Shown here in pieces: positions 17,300 to 25,030 of a stretch of DNA of 64,000 nucleotides. Every line of letters starts with the position of its first letter. Within the stretch, counting starts at the first letter, position 1. Under the pieces are notes generated by a model. That model was not told the DNA's origin. It saw only the letters and a program-made list of their open reading frames with translations, and did no database searches. Origin of the DNA: Verrucomicrobiota bacterium (lineage in GTDB: Bacteria; Verrucomicrobiota; Verrucomicrobiia; Opitutales; Opitutaceae); NCBI GenBank assembly GCA_016222805.1, contig JACRQG010000007.1:62001-126000 (forward strand). Reading direction: 5' to 3'. The position numbers and the translations under genes were made by a program.

Positions 17300-17709
17300 T
17301 TGCCGACGAACTTCACATCCTCCAGCACCCATTCGTTGCCCCGGCGGGACATCAGGCCGGTGATGACCTGGCCCTTTTGCGCAACCTTGAGGGTGGCGGC
17401 GTCGACCTTGAACATCATGGTCATCGCGCGCATCACGCCGGGGATCTCCTCGTGTTTCACCGACAGCCCCGAAAGATCGGCCCGGACGGACATGATCACG
17501 CCCTTGAGCGGATAACGCTTGATGCCGTCGTCGGCCTTGGCGGTGGCGGCGGGAGTGGCGGCGGGTTCGTTGCAGCAGCAGGCCACGCCCTTGGGGCGGT
17601 CCTTGCAGCAGTCGCAGCCGCAGTTCTTGCCCTCGGCGGCGAAGAGGGCCGGCGCCGTCAAGGCGACGACGAGGCTGAGGGAACGACGAAGAAGACGAAT
17701 CGAATTCAT
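17296..17709 (-). CDS. periplasmic CusF-like copper-binding protein with Cys-rich N-terminus
   Basis: A 137-residue exported protein (signal peptide MNSIRLLRRSLSLVVALTAP, then ALFAA). The mature N-terminus holds seven Cys within 17 residues (NCGCDCCKDRPKGVACCCNE, C30-C46), a likely soft-metal site. Residues about 64-136 match the small CusF/CopK-type beta-barrel: KHEEIPGVM with H86, then RAMTMMF with M96 and M98. His plus two Met is the Cu(I)/Ag(I) binding pattern of CusF. The same domain is repeated in both neighbouring units. The ATG at 17709 was chosen for the signal peptide. Confidence 0.85.
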   Translation of the reverse strand: MNSIRLLRRSLSLVVALTAPALFAAEGKNCGCDCCKDRPKGVACCCNEPAATPAATAKADDGIKRYPLKGVIMSVRADLSGLSVKHEEIPGVMRAMTMMFKVDAATLKVAQKGQVITGLMSRRGNEWVLEDVKFVGK

Positions 17710-17767
17710 GGTGCAGAACGGTGGAGGATGGGGACGGAAGTGCGAGGTCGAAGGAAGCCAATGCAAT

Positions 17768-18700
17768 TCACAGGCGCTTAAGGAAGTCCTCCGCCTCCCA
17801 GGCCGAGCCGTCGGCGCGGTGGACGATCTTGCCGTCGCGGTCGATGAGGAGGGTGGCGAGCGTGTGTTTCCAGATGTTGTCGCTGGGCTCGGCGATCACC
17901 CCGAATTGTGCCAGCAAGCTGCGGATGGCGGGTTCGGGACCGGTGAGGAAGTTGAAGTTGGAGGAGTCGATTCCGCGGCCCTCGGCGTAGGCTTTCAGCA
18001 CCGGCGGGGTGTCGTAGGCGGGGTCGAGGGTGATCGAGAGAAGCTGGAAGTCGCGAATCCCGCGCTCGCGGGCCAGGCGCTGGAGCATGCCCATCTTCGC
18101 GGTGGACGCCGGGCACATCGTGGCCACCGGACAACGCGTAAAGATGAAATTCAGCACCACGCGCTGGCCCCGGAAGCGATCAAACGGCACGACTTCGCCC
18201 AGCTGGTTGTAGAGCGTGAAGCGGGGCGCCTCTTCGCCGACTTCGCGGTAGGCGTTCTTGCCGCGCACGTGAGTGTCTTCGCGAAGTTGCTGGGCGGCGG
18301 CGGCCACGATCTGGTCCTTCACGGGATCCAGGATGCGGATGCCCTCGAGCTGGAACTCGCCCGGAGCCGCCTCAAACATGCGCGCGGCGATCCGCTGCCC
18401 TTCCTTGAAGGAGGCGAAATCCGCGGCGAGCACGACAAACTCCATCGTCATCGGCGGCATGTAGCCCGGAATCTCCTCGTGGTGCACGAGCAGCACCCGG
18501 CGGTCGGGCACCAGGCCGACGATTTCGCCGCGGAGATCGTAGCGCTTCGGCTCGGCCTTGGCCGCGGCGGCCGGAGCGGCGTCCCGGGAGCAGCCACCCA
18601 GTCCCGGGAGCAGGAGGAGGGAACTCAGGGCGACGACGGCGAAAAAGGGGCGTCGCGACACGGTGGCGCCGGCCGACGGAGAGAGGAGAAAGTAGCGCAT
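17768..18700 (-). CDS. SCO1/SenC-type copper chaperone lipoprotein with N-terminal CusF-like domain
   Basis: A 310-residue lipoprotein: lipobox LGGC with C37. Residues about 52-125 form a CusF-like domain (HHEEIPGYMPPMTMEF, with HH 73-74 and M84/M86). Residues about 155-310 form a thioredoxin-fold SCO domain that delivers copper to the CuA or CuB centres of oxidases. Its cysteines are C190 and C196 in FTRCPVATMCP, a CX5C spacing rather than the usual CX3C, and the copper-ligand His is H279 (NIWKHTLATLLID). The gene lies between the copper receptor and the CusF-like gene. A 13-bp hairpin (18717-18747) stands just before its start. Confidence 0.9.
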   Translation of the reverse strand: MRYFLLSPSAGATVSRRPFFAVVALSSLLLLPGLGGCSRDAAPAAAAKAEPKRYDLRGEIVGLVPDRRVLLVHHEEIPGYMPPMTMEFVVLAADFASFKEGQRIAARMFEAAPGEFQLEGIRILDPVKDQIVAAAAQQLREDTHVRGKNAYREVGEEAPRFTLYNQLGEVVPFDRFRGQRVVLNFIFTRCPVATMCPASTAKMGMLQRLARERGIRDFQLLSITLDPAYDTPPVLKAYAEGRGIDSSNFNFLTGPEPAIRSLLAQFGVIAEPSDNIWKHTLATLLIDRDGKIVHRADGSAWEAEDFLKRL

Positions 18701-18716
18701 GGGAGGAACCCCCCGG

Positions 18717-18747
18717 GGAGAAAGTAACCTATTGGGTTACTTTCTCC
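18717..18747. repeat. 13-bp inverted repeat, GGAGAAAGTAACC type
   Basis: GGAGAAAGTAACC (18717-18729), a five-base loop TATTG, then the exact complement GGTTACTTTCTCC (18735-18747). It sits between the stop of the copper receptor and the start of the SCO1-like gene. The 24 bases 18724-18747 occur again, identically, at 60217-60240 inside tatD, so it is a dispersed repeat and not only a local terminator. Confidence 0.75.
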
Positions 18748-18778
18748 GAGAGGGGCGGGAGTGGCGAAGGCAGCAAGG

Positions 18779-20884
18779 TTACAGGGAAACGTCGCATTTC
18801 AACCAGAGGAAGCGGCCGGGCTCGGTGACGCGGGCGGTTTGGACAAACCCGGGCACCATGGCGCCGGAGCGGCTGAGGTGTTCGGCGTAGGCGCGATCGA
18901 GGAGGTTGTCGACGCCCGCGGAGACCCGGGCCCAGGGGGAGGCCCGGCAGCTGGCGTGGAGGGCCAAGGTGCCGAAGCCGGCGGTGCGGCCGAGGTCCTG
19001 GCCGACGATGTTGCCCTGGTTCAGGGCGAAGCGATTTTGAGCGGCGACGCCACGGAGCAAGGCTCCAACCGACCAGCGCGCCTCGGTGAAGCTCAAGCCA
19101 AGTCGGCCTTCGAGCGGAGGAAGCTGTGCCAGCGGGCGGGCGTCGGTGTCGTTCTTGCCTCGCACGTACGCCAGGCTGGCGTCGAGCCGCCAGTGTTCGG
19201 CGAAACGCCAGCCCAGATCGGCTTCGCCACCCCAGGTGGTGGCGTCGACGCTGCGCGTCACCGTGGCGAGGCGGGTGGTCGTCGTGGGCAGGCCTCCCAT
19301 GCCGCCCATGGTCATGGCGGTCTTGGCAAAGTTGCTCTGCACGAGGGCGAAATCGTGGAGACTGGCGGCAAAGGCGGAGACGGAGGCCTGCACCGGGCCG
19401 CGACGGTAGAGCACGCCGGCGTCCCATTGGGTGGTCGTTTCCGGCCGGGTGCCGAAGGCCGAGACCGAAGCCTGGCTCTCGTTCTTGATCAGCTCCCAGT
19501 AGTCGGGGAATCGCTGGAGGCGGCCGAGTCCGGCGAAGAGGGTGGCGCCGCCCGCGCCGAGATCGTGCTCGTAGCGGGCGAAGCCGCTGGCGAGGTCGCT
19601 GCGGCGCTCGTGCTGCGCGCCCGGATTGGGCGCCGTGCCCACCATCGAGAGGGCGACGGCGGCGCGGCGGTCCGTGGCCCGCCAGCGATCGAGGCGCGCG
19701 CCGGCAAACACGCGGCTGGCGGCGGAGAGGGTCTGCCGGTGTTCGGCAAACATCCCGGCCTGACGGAACTCGGCGTCGCGGGCGCGGGCCTTCACGCCGA
19801 AGGGATCGGCGGCCTCGTTGGCGGTGGAACGGACCGAGTGGGTGTTGCGCTGGGTGTCGAGGCCGAGCGTGAGCTGGGCCGGGGCGGCGGGCGCGAGGAC
19901 GACCTGGGCCAGCCCGCCCGTGGTGAGGCGATCGGGATTGGAGACCGAGCGGCCGGGCATCATCGCGGTGGCCGCGAAGGTGCGGAGGCTGTAGTTGTCC
20001 ATCACATGATCGACGTAGTTGCGGTAGGCGCGGGCTTCGACGGCGGTCACGAGCGGCGTGAGCTGCGTCCGGGAGAAGCGCAGGCCGTGGTTGTCGCGGG
20101 CAAACTTCACGCCGTCCATCGCGCGGTCGGCGTACGCGGCTTCGCCGTCGCTCCACGCCGTCGAGTACTCGATGGTGGTGTGGGAATCAGGGGTCCAGGC
20201 GGCGGTGGCGTGGGCGCTCCAGCGCTCGTAGGCGGAGTGCACGCGGCGGCCGGTGCCGTCGGTGTAGTCGTCGGCCCTGGTGGTGGTGGCGGAGAAGCGG
20301 GCCTGGGCCGACGGCACGGCAGCGCGGGCATCTAGGGCGGCGTCGAGGCGGCCGAAGCTGCCGGCGGTGGTGGACGCGAACAGCGAGGCTTGCGGAGTGA
20401 CGGGGCGACGGGTGTCGCGTTCAAACAGGATCAAGCCGGCGGAGTTGCCCGGGCCGTGCAGCACCGTCTGGGGGCCCTTGATGATCGTGATGCGATCGTA
20501 GGCCGCGGGAAAGATGTAGGCGGTCGGAGGGTCCATGCGATTGCCGCAGCCGCCGAAGATGCACTCCCCGTCGATCTGCACGCCGAGCCGTGAACCCGCG
20601 AGGCCGCGGAAGACGGGATCGCCATCGGTGCCGCCTTTGCGGATGACCGCGAAACCGGGAATGTTCTTGAGCACGTCGGCGCCATCGTGCGCCGGAGCGG
20701 GTTGGGCGGAGGCCTTGGGATCGAGGGCGAGCCGCAACGGTGTGTCACCGCGCGCCACCGTGGTCACGAGGGGATCGAGTTGCACCGGCTGGTCCGGCGG
20801 AACCGCAGCGGCGGCAAAGGCCGCGCCGCGGAGGAGGGGAGAAAGGGAAAGCGCGAAAAGGAGACGGGGAAAGAGGGAAGACAT
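18779..20884 (-). CDS. oprC: OprC/NosA-type TonB-dependent copper receptor
   Basis: A 701-residue outer-membrane copper transporter. The plug contains the OprC/NosA hallmark: NIPGFAVIRKGGTDGDPVFRG, then GECIFGGCGNRMDPPTAY. C113-x3-M117 is the first half of the OprC copper site, and H293-x-M295 (YVDHVMDNY) supplies the second half. The Cys-to-His spacing is 180 residues, as I recall for the characterised OprC site. Further Met-rich loops (MTMGGMGG) are present. The chain ends LKCDVSL, without a terminal aromatic. The ATG at 20884 yields the signal peptide MSSLFPRLLFALSLSPLLRG and lies inside the CT-rich nonamer array. The family was named for copper supply to nitrous-oxide reductase (NosA) and for general copper uptake (OprC). 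Confidence 0.93.
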   Translation of the reverse strand: MSSLFPRLLFALSLSPLLRGAAFAAAAVPPDQPVQLDPLVTTVARGDTPLRLALDPKASAQPAPAHDGADVLKNIPGFAVIRKGGTDGDPVFRGLAGSRLGVQIDGECIFGGCGNRMDPPTAYIFPAAYDRITIIKGPQTVLHGPGNSAGLILFERDTRRPVTPQASLFASTTAGSFGRLDAALDARAAVPSAQARFSATTTRADDYTDGTGRRVHSAYERWSAHATAAWTPDSHTTIEYSTAWSDGEAAYADRAMDGVKFARDNHGLRFSRTQLTPLVTAVEARAYRNYVDHVMDNYSLRTFAATAMMPGRSVSNPDRLTTGGLAQVVLAPAAPAQLTLGLDTQRNTHSVRSTANEAADPFGVKARARDAEFRQAGMFAEHRQTLSAASRVFAGARLDRWRATDRRAAVALSMVGTAPNPGAQHERRSDLASGFARYEHDLGAGGATLFAGLGRLQRFPDYWELIKNESQASVSAFGTRPETTTQWDAGVLYRRGPVQASVSAFAASLHDFALVQSNFAKTAMTMGGMGGLPTTTTRLATVTRSVDATTWGGEADLGWRFAEHWRLDASLAYVRGKNDTDARPLAQLPPLEGRLGLSFTEARWSVGALLRGVAAQNRFALNQGNIVGQDLGRTAGFGTLALHASCRASPWARVSAGVDNLLDRAYAEHLSRSGAMVPGFVQTARVTEPGRFLWLKCDVSL

Positions 20885-20981
20885 CGGAAGACGGGGAAGA
20901 CTTGGAAGACGCGGGAGACCTGGAAGACACTTGAGACTGAGAAGACTGAGGAGACGGAGAGACGGGGAAGACCGGGGAGAC
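20876..20981. repeat. degenerate 9-bp tandem array in the oprC leader
   Basis: About a dozen units of the form GGAAGACNN (+ strand) run with period 9, occasionally 8 or 10. On the transcribed - strand the leader is a CT-rich series of GTCTTCC units reaching through the oprC start codon. No Shine-Dalgarno sequence is visible there. The remainder of the 325-base gap (20885-21209) shows no gene; it has a second purine-rich stretch and nothing else I can assign. Confidence 0.7.
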
Positions 20982-21209
20982 AGGGCGGCAAACGCCGGTT
21001 GGGTCCCCTCGGGAGAGGGGTGTCGCGGCAGCGACGGGGTGTGTCTGCGGGTCCTTCGAAGGCTGAAGAATCCAGCCTGGCGGTGTGCAGGCGATCCGTG
21101 GCACGGAAGTGCCGGCGCACGTCGCAGAGTGGCGGGAAGGAAATCCCGGAGGAACCGGTCCGGAGGACGAGGCCAACCCGCGGCCGCCGGGCGGCGAGCC
21201 CGTGGCGCG

Positions 21210-21590
21210 TCAGACGCGCGGGGGCGGTACCGGCACGGATTCGCGCCGGCTGGGGGCAAACGGCATCACGTCGACCGGCCAGTCGGCGACCGGCTGATTC
21301 AGAATCACCGGGGCCGTCCGATGCACGGCGAGGAGAAGTTTCTCCGCCGATCGTTCGACGGCCTGGGGCAACTGCTCCTGGGCGGACTTCCGGGCGGCGG
21401 CGACCTTCAGGCAGAGGTGGCAGCGCTTGCCGGGATCAAAGGTTCGCTCCAGCGCAGCGGCGACACTCATGGAGCCGGCGTAGCCGGAGAACATTTTGGC
21501 CCACACCAGCGCCTGTGCCACCTCGAGCAGCGCGCCGTTGGCGCAAAGCCACGCAAGGCAGAGGGCGAAACTGGCGACGGGTCTTCGCAC
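21210..21590 (-). CDS. small Cys-containing membrane or periplasmic protein of the copper locus
   Basis: A 126-residue protein whose N-terminus (VASFALCLAWLCANGALLEV) is a membrane helix or uncleaved signal. It is followed by a helical segment and GKRCHLCLKVAAARKSA, a CxxC pair that could bind metal. The C-terminal part is Pro-rich. It is the first gene of the - strand metal unit, directly upstream of oprC, with the FNR-like box 63 bases before its start. I do not recognise a named family. The position argues for a role with the copper receptor. Confidence 0.65.
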   Translation of the reverse strand: MRRPVASFALCLAWLCANGALLEVAQALVWAKMFSGYAGSMSVAAALERTFDPGKRCHLCLKVAAARKSAQEQLPQAVERSAEKLLLAVHRTAPVILNQPVADWPVDVMPFAPSRRESVPVPPPRV

Positions 21591-21652
21591 GGAAGTTCGA
21601 GCGGACTTTGGGCGGTGGTTTCGGGCCCGGGCAAGGGTAAACCCAGGGGAGC

Positions 21653-21666
21653 TTGATTCAGATCAT
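21653..21666. promoter_or_regulatory. FNR/CRP-type box in the divergent metal/respiration promoter region
   Basis: TTGATTCAGATCAT matches the FNR-type consensus TTGAT-N4-ATCAA in nine of ten positions. Its centre is about 90 bases before the yceI start and about 70 before the - strand small gene, so it could serve both divergent units. An oxygen- or NO-sensing CRP-family regulator is the natural candidate; none is encoded in the window. Confidence 0.55.
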
Positions 21667-21687
21667 GGGCCGGCGACGTGGGGCCCG

Positions 21688-21705
21688 GATGAACGAAAAT
21701 TCATC
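21688..21705. promoter_or_regulatory. inverted repeat, possible operator
   Basis: GATGAA-CGAAAA-TTCATC has 6-bp perfect arms with a six-base spacer and is AT-rich against a GC-rich background. A further TTCATC follows at 21722-21727. It lies between the FNR-like box and yceI and could be the site of the OmpR-type regulator encoded at the end of the + strand unit; that link is inference. Confidence 0.4.
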
Positions 21706-21748
21706 ATCGGTTCACCCGTTGTTCATCTCCTGGAGGTTAGATGCGACG

Positions 21749-22318
21749 ATGCATCCCCACACCCACCGATGGCTCGTATGTCTGGCCGGGTTTCTTCTGT
21801 CCGTCGCGGCGCCGGCGGCGGAGAAGCCCCTGGCGATCGATGCGGCCCAGTCGCGGGTCGACATCGTGGTCCGGGCGACGATGGATTCCTTCAGCGGCAA
21901 GCTGAACGTCTACGAGACCGCGATCGGCATCGGCGAGGATGGCCGCGTGGCCAGCGCGCGGTTCGCGTTCCACTTCCGCGACCTGCTCACCGGCAAGGAC
22001 GGTCGCGACAAGGCGATGCACAAGTGGCAGGAGACGGAGAAGTTTCCCGACGGTTTGTTCGTGCTGACCTCGCTGGAGCCGGCGCAGGCGCCGGAGACCG
22101 GATGGGTGGCGATTGGCCGGTTCACGATGCATGGCGTCACGCGCGACCTGCGCTTTCCGGCGTCGGTGGTACGTGACGGCGAGACTTACGCCATCGATGG
22201 CGATGCCACCGTGGACACCCGCGAGTTCGGCCTGCCGATTATCCGCATGATGGGGCTGCTCAAGGTCGATCCCCTCGTGCATGTGAAGTTCCACCTGCAG
22301 GGCCGCGTGGCCCGTTGA
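21749..22318 (+). CDS. YceI family periplasmic protein
   Basis: A 189-residue exported protein (signal peptide LVCLAGFLLSVAAPAAE). It has the YceI lipocalin-like beta-barrel pattern: DAAQSRVDIVVRATMDSF..., FHFRDLLTGKDGRDKAMHKW and GRFTMHGVTRDLRFPA. The family binds polyisoprenoids or other long lipids in its barrel. The next gene makes polyprenyl diphosphates, which fits that idea. The ATG at 21749 follows GGAGG (21732-21736) at a slightly long distance; an in-frame ATG at 21689 would give a longer leader. It is the first gene of the + strand unit. Confidence 0.85.
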   Translation: MHPHTHRWLVCLAGFLLSVAAPAAEKPLAIDAAQSRVDIVVRATMDSFSGKLNVYETAIGIGEDGRVASARFAFHFRDLLTGKDGRDKAMHKWQETEKFPDGLFVLTSLEPAQAPETGWVAIGRFTMHGVTRDLRFPASVVRDGETYAIDGDATVDTREFGLPIIRMMGLLKVDPLVHVKFHLQGRVAR

Positions 22319-22328
22319 GCCCCACCCC

Positions 22329-23237
22329 ATGAACCCCCGCGACTTCGAACATCTCGCCGCGGCGTTGCCGCGGCACCTGCCAACGGAATACGGCCTGGAG
22401 CCTCGGCTGGAGGCGGCGCTGCGGCAGCTGACCACCCATCCGGGCAAGCTTTTCCGGGCGGTGCTGGTGTACGAGGCGGCCCGTCGGTTTGGAGTCCGCC
22501 GAGCGGACGCCGAGCGCCTGGCCTGCGCGGTCGAGTATTTTCACGTCGCGTCCCTGGTGCTCGATGATCTGCCCTGCATGGACGATGCGGCGGTGCGGCG
22601 CGGGCTGCCTTGCGTGCACCGGCAGCATGGAGAGGCGACGGCGATCCTCGCGTCCCTGGCACTGATCAACCGAGCCTATGCCCTCATCGGGCAGGCGCTG
22701 GCGGGCCAGACGCGCCGGGTAAGGGAGGAGGCCGGGGCGGTAGTCGACCGCAGCCTGGGTCTGGCCGGCCTTGTGGGCGGGCAGGCGTGGGATCTCGCCT
22801 TCGGACGGACGGAGCGGTCGGCGTCGCGGGTGAGCCGCATCGCGGCCGCGAAGACGGGGGCGTTGCTCTCCCTTGCGGTGCTGCTCCCGGCGGCCCTGGC
22901 GCGACCGAGTGCCCAGGAGCGGAAGGCGCTGCGGGCCCTGTGTGTGTACTGGGGCCAGTTGTTCCAGATCGCGGACGACGTGCGGGACGTGCTCGCGACC
23001 AGTTTCGAGGCCGGCAAGACGACCGGGCGGGACCGGGCACTCGCGCGGCCCAACCTGGCCCTCGCTCTCGGCCTGCCCGCCGCCCAGGCACGCCTGGCCC
23101 GGCTGCAGGGGCAGGCGGCCCGGATGCTGGCCGTGCTCGCGCGGCAGGGCCGTGGGCGCTGGCAACATCTCGTCGCCGCGGCGGAACTGCTCGCGCCGGC
23201 ACTGGAGTTCCGCGACCGTGCCCGGAGCGCCGCTTGA
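22329..23237 (+). CDS. short-chain polyprenyl diphosphate synthase (FPP/GGPP type)
   Basis: A 302-residue trans-prenyltransferase. The first Asp-rich motif is LDDLPCMDDAAVRRG, the DDxxxxD form usual in bacterial FPP/GGPP synthases. The second is QIADDVRDVL, with the following GKTTGRDRA loop. Enzymes of this class extend isopentenyl diphosphate chains for quinones, haem side chains or carotenoids. It starts 10 bases after yceI and is followed within 5 bases by the permease gene. A farnesyl group is needed for haem O and A, so a haem link is possible; chain length cannot be told from sequence. Confidence 0.88.
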   Translation: MNPRDFEHLAAALPRHLPTEYGLEPRLEAALRQLTTHPGKLFRAVLVYEAARRFGVRRADAERLACAVEYFHVASLVLDDLPCMDDAAVRRGLPCVHRQHGEATAILASLALINRAYALIGQALAGQTRRVREEAGAVVDRSLGLAGLVGGQAWDLAFGRTERSASRVSRIAAAKTGALLSLAVLLPAALARPSAQERKALRALCVYWGQLFQIADDVRDVLATSFEAGKTTGRDRALARPNLALALGLPAAQARLARLQGQAARMLAVLARQGRGRWQHLVAAAELLAPALEFRDRARSAA

Positions 23238-23241
23238 ACGC

Positions 23242-24354
23242 ATGCAAGTCCTGTCCCTTGTCTTCACCAACCTGATCCGGCACCGCTGGCGTGCGATGAT
23301 CGGCACCGCCGGGATCGCCTTCGGGGTGGCGGCGATGCTCACCATCCTCGCGATCATCACCGGGGCCATCGGCATGTTCCAGCGGATCCTGGCCAGCGAC
23401 AGCCATTACCTTGTGTTCGAGCGCAACGTTTCCGACCTGTTCTTCAGTTCGGTCACGCGCGAGCAGGTCGCCGCGATTCGGGCCCGGCCCGAGGTCGAGG
23501 CAGCGCACCCGGTGCTTTTCGGCATCGTCTCGGCGCCGGATCATCCGGTGATTACCTGTTTCGGCATCGAGGCGACGGACCCTCGCCTGGCGAAAGCCGA
23601 GTGGCGGGCGGGCCGGCGCGAGGAGTTCGGCGTCCGCGAAGGGGAGATCTACCTGGGCTCGCGCGCCGCGGAGTTCCTGGGGGCGCGGGGCGGCGACACC
23701 CTGGCGATCGGCCGCGGCAGCTTCCGGGTCGGCGGCGTGTTCAAGACGGAAAACGGCTTCGAAGACGGCGGTGTTTTCCTGCCGCTGACGGAGGCGCAGA
23801 AGTTCTTCCACCGCGGCGACGCGGCTTCGGTCGTGACCGTGAAATTGCGGGACGAGCGCCGCGGCGCCGAATTCAAGGGTGGCCTGGAGGCGGCGCAGCC
23901 GGGAGTCATCGCCCTGGAGAACCGCGAGTTCAATTCGACCTACAACAGCTTCAAAATCCTCAATTTCACCGGCTGGGCGGTCGGAGTGTGCGCCTTCTGC
24001 CTCGGCGGCCTGAGCGTGGCCAACACGATGCTGCTGTCCGTCTTCACGCGCATCCGCGAAATCGCGGTGCTGCGGGTGTGCGGTTTCTCCTCGCGGCAGG
24101 TGGCGGTCCTGATCTTCGGGGAGGCGGCGGTGGTGGCGGCGGGCGGGCTGGTGGTGGGGTTCGGGCTGGGGTTCGCGCTCCTGGCGGTGCTGGAGCGTGT
24201 GCCGCAGTTCCATGGCTATGTGCAGGCCAACGTCGAGCCGCTGGTGCTGCTCGGCATCGTGGGCACGGCTTTTGTGACGGCGGGCGGTGGGGCGATCTAC
24301 CCGGCGCGGTTCGCGTCGCGAATCGAACCGGCGGAGGCGATGCGTTATGAGTGA
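23242..24354 (+). CDS. MacB/FtsX-type ABC transporter permease
   Basis: A 370-residue permease with the MacB/LolE layout: one N-terminal helix (VAAMLTILAIITGAIGMFQ), a large periplasmic domain (about 50-240), and three C-terminal helices with the FtsX motif TRIREIAVLRVCGFSSRQV. Such transporters mechanically extract lipids, peptides or lipoproteins rather than passing solutes. The ATG at 23242 was chosen because the upstream extension is only an open frame inside the prenyl synthase gene. The stop overlaps the ATPase start by eight bases. Confidence 0.9.
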   Translation: MQVLSLVFTNLIRHRWRAMIGTAGIAFGVAAMLTILAIITGAIGMFQRILASDSHYLVFERNVSDLFFSSVTREQVAAIRARPEVEAAHPVLFGIVSAPDHPVITCFGIEATDPRLAKAEWRAGRREEFGVREGEIYLGSRAAEFLGARGGDTLAIGRGSFRVGGVFKTENGFEDGGVFLPLTEAQKFFHRGDAASVVTVKLRDERRGAEFKGGLEAAQPGVIALENREFNSTYNSFKILNFTGWAVGVCAFCLGGLSVANTMLLSVFTRIREIAVLRVCGFSSRQVAVLIFGEAAVVAAGGLVVGFGLGFALLAVLERVPQFHGYVQANVEPLVLLGIVGTAFVTAGGGAIYPARFASRIEPAEAMRYE

Positions 24355-25030
24355 CCCGCGCGAAATTGTCGTGCACGCGCACGAGGTGACGAAGAGTTAC
24401 GATGGGGGGCGCATCCCCGTGCTCCACGAGGTCAGCCTCACCGTGCGCACGGGGGAGCTGGTGGCCCTGTGGGGCGCCTCGGGTTCCGGCAAGAGCACGC
24501 TGTTGCACCTGCTCGGCGGGCTTGACGTGCCGGATCGCGGGGAACTCGCGGTCTGCGGGCTCGACCCGCGCACCGAGGAAAACCGCCTGACCCTGCGGCG
24601 AAGGCACCTCGGGTTCGTCTTCCAACTGCACAACCTGATTCCGGATCTCACCGTGGAGGAGAACCTCCGGGTGCCGGCGCTGGCGATCAACCGGCCGCGC
24701 CGCGAGACGGCCGCGCGCATCCGCGAACTCGCCGGCCAGGTGGGAATCAACCACCGGCTCGCGCATCGCATCCAGGACCTCTCGGGTGGCGAACGGCAGC
24801 GCACGGCGATCTGCCGGGCGTTGCTGAATTCTCCGCGCCTCCTGCTCGCCGATGAACCAACCGGGTCGCTCGATGAACGCACCGGCGCGACCGTCTTCGG
24901 GCTGCTCAAGGACCTCGCGGAGCGCGAGCGGATCACCGTGGTCCTCGCGACGCACGAGCGGCGGTTCGCCGAGGCCTGTCACCGGATCATCCGCGTGCGC
25001 GACGGGCGTCTCGACGAAATCGCACCATGA
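24347..25030 (+). CDS. MacB/LolD-type ABC transporter ATPase
   Basis: A 227-residue ATPase. Walker A GASGSGKST, the Q-loop at FVFQLHNLIPDL, signature LSGGERQR, Walker B LLLADEPTGSLDERTG and the switch His in ATHERRFA are all present. The length and DEPTGSLD wording are typical of the LolD/MacB group. It pairs with the permease just upstream (8-base overlap) and its stop overlaps the CcoN-like start (ATGA). The pair's cargo may be a lipoprotein or cofactor for the respiratory proteins that follow, but that is inference. Confidence 0.92.
   Translation: MSDPREIVVHAHEVTKSYDGGRIPVLHEVSLTVRTGELVALWGASGSGKSTLLHLLGGLDVPDRGELAVCGLDPRTEENRLTLRRRHLGFVFQLHNLIPDLTVEENLRVPALAINRPRRETAARIRELAGQVGINHRLAHRIQDLSGGERQRTAICRALLNSPRLLLADEPTGSLDERTGATVFGLLKDLAERERITVVLATHERRFAEACHRIIRVRDGRLDEIAP

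Noticed and set aside
20876-20981. A CRISPR array at the period-9 repeats
   Set aside because: The units are 9 bases long, degenerate and without spacers of CRISPR size; no cas genes are nearby.
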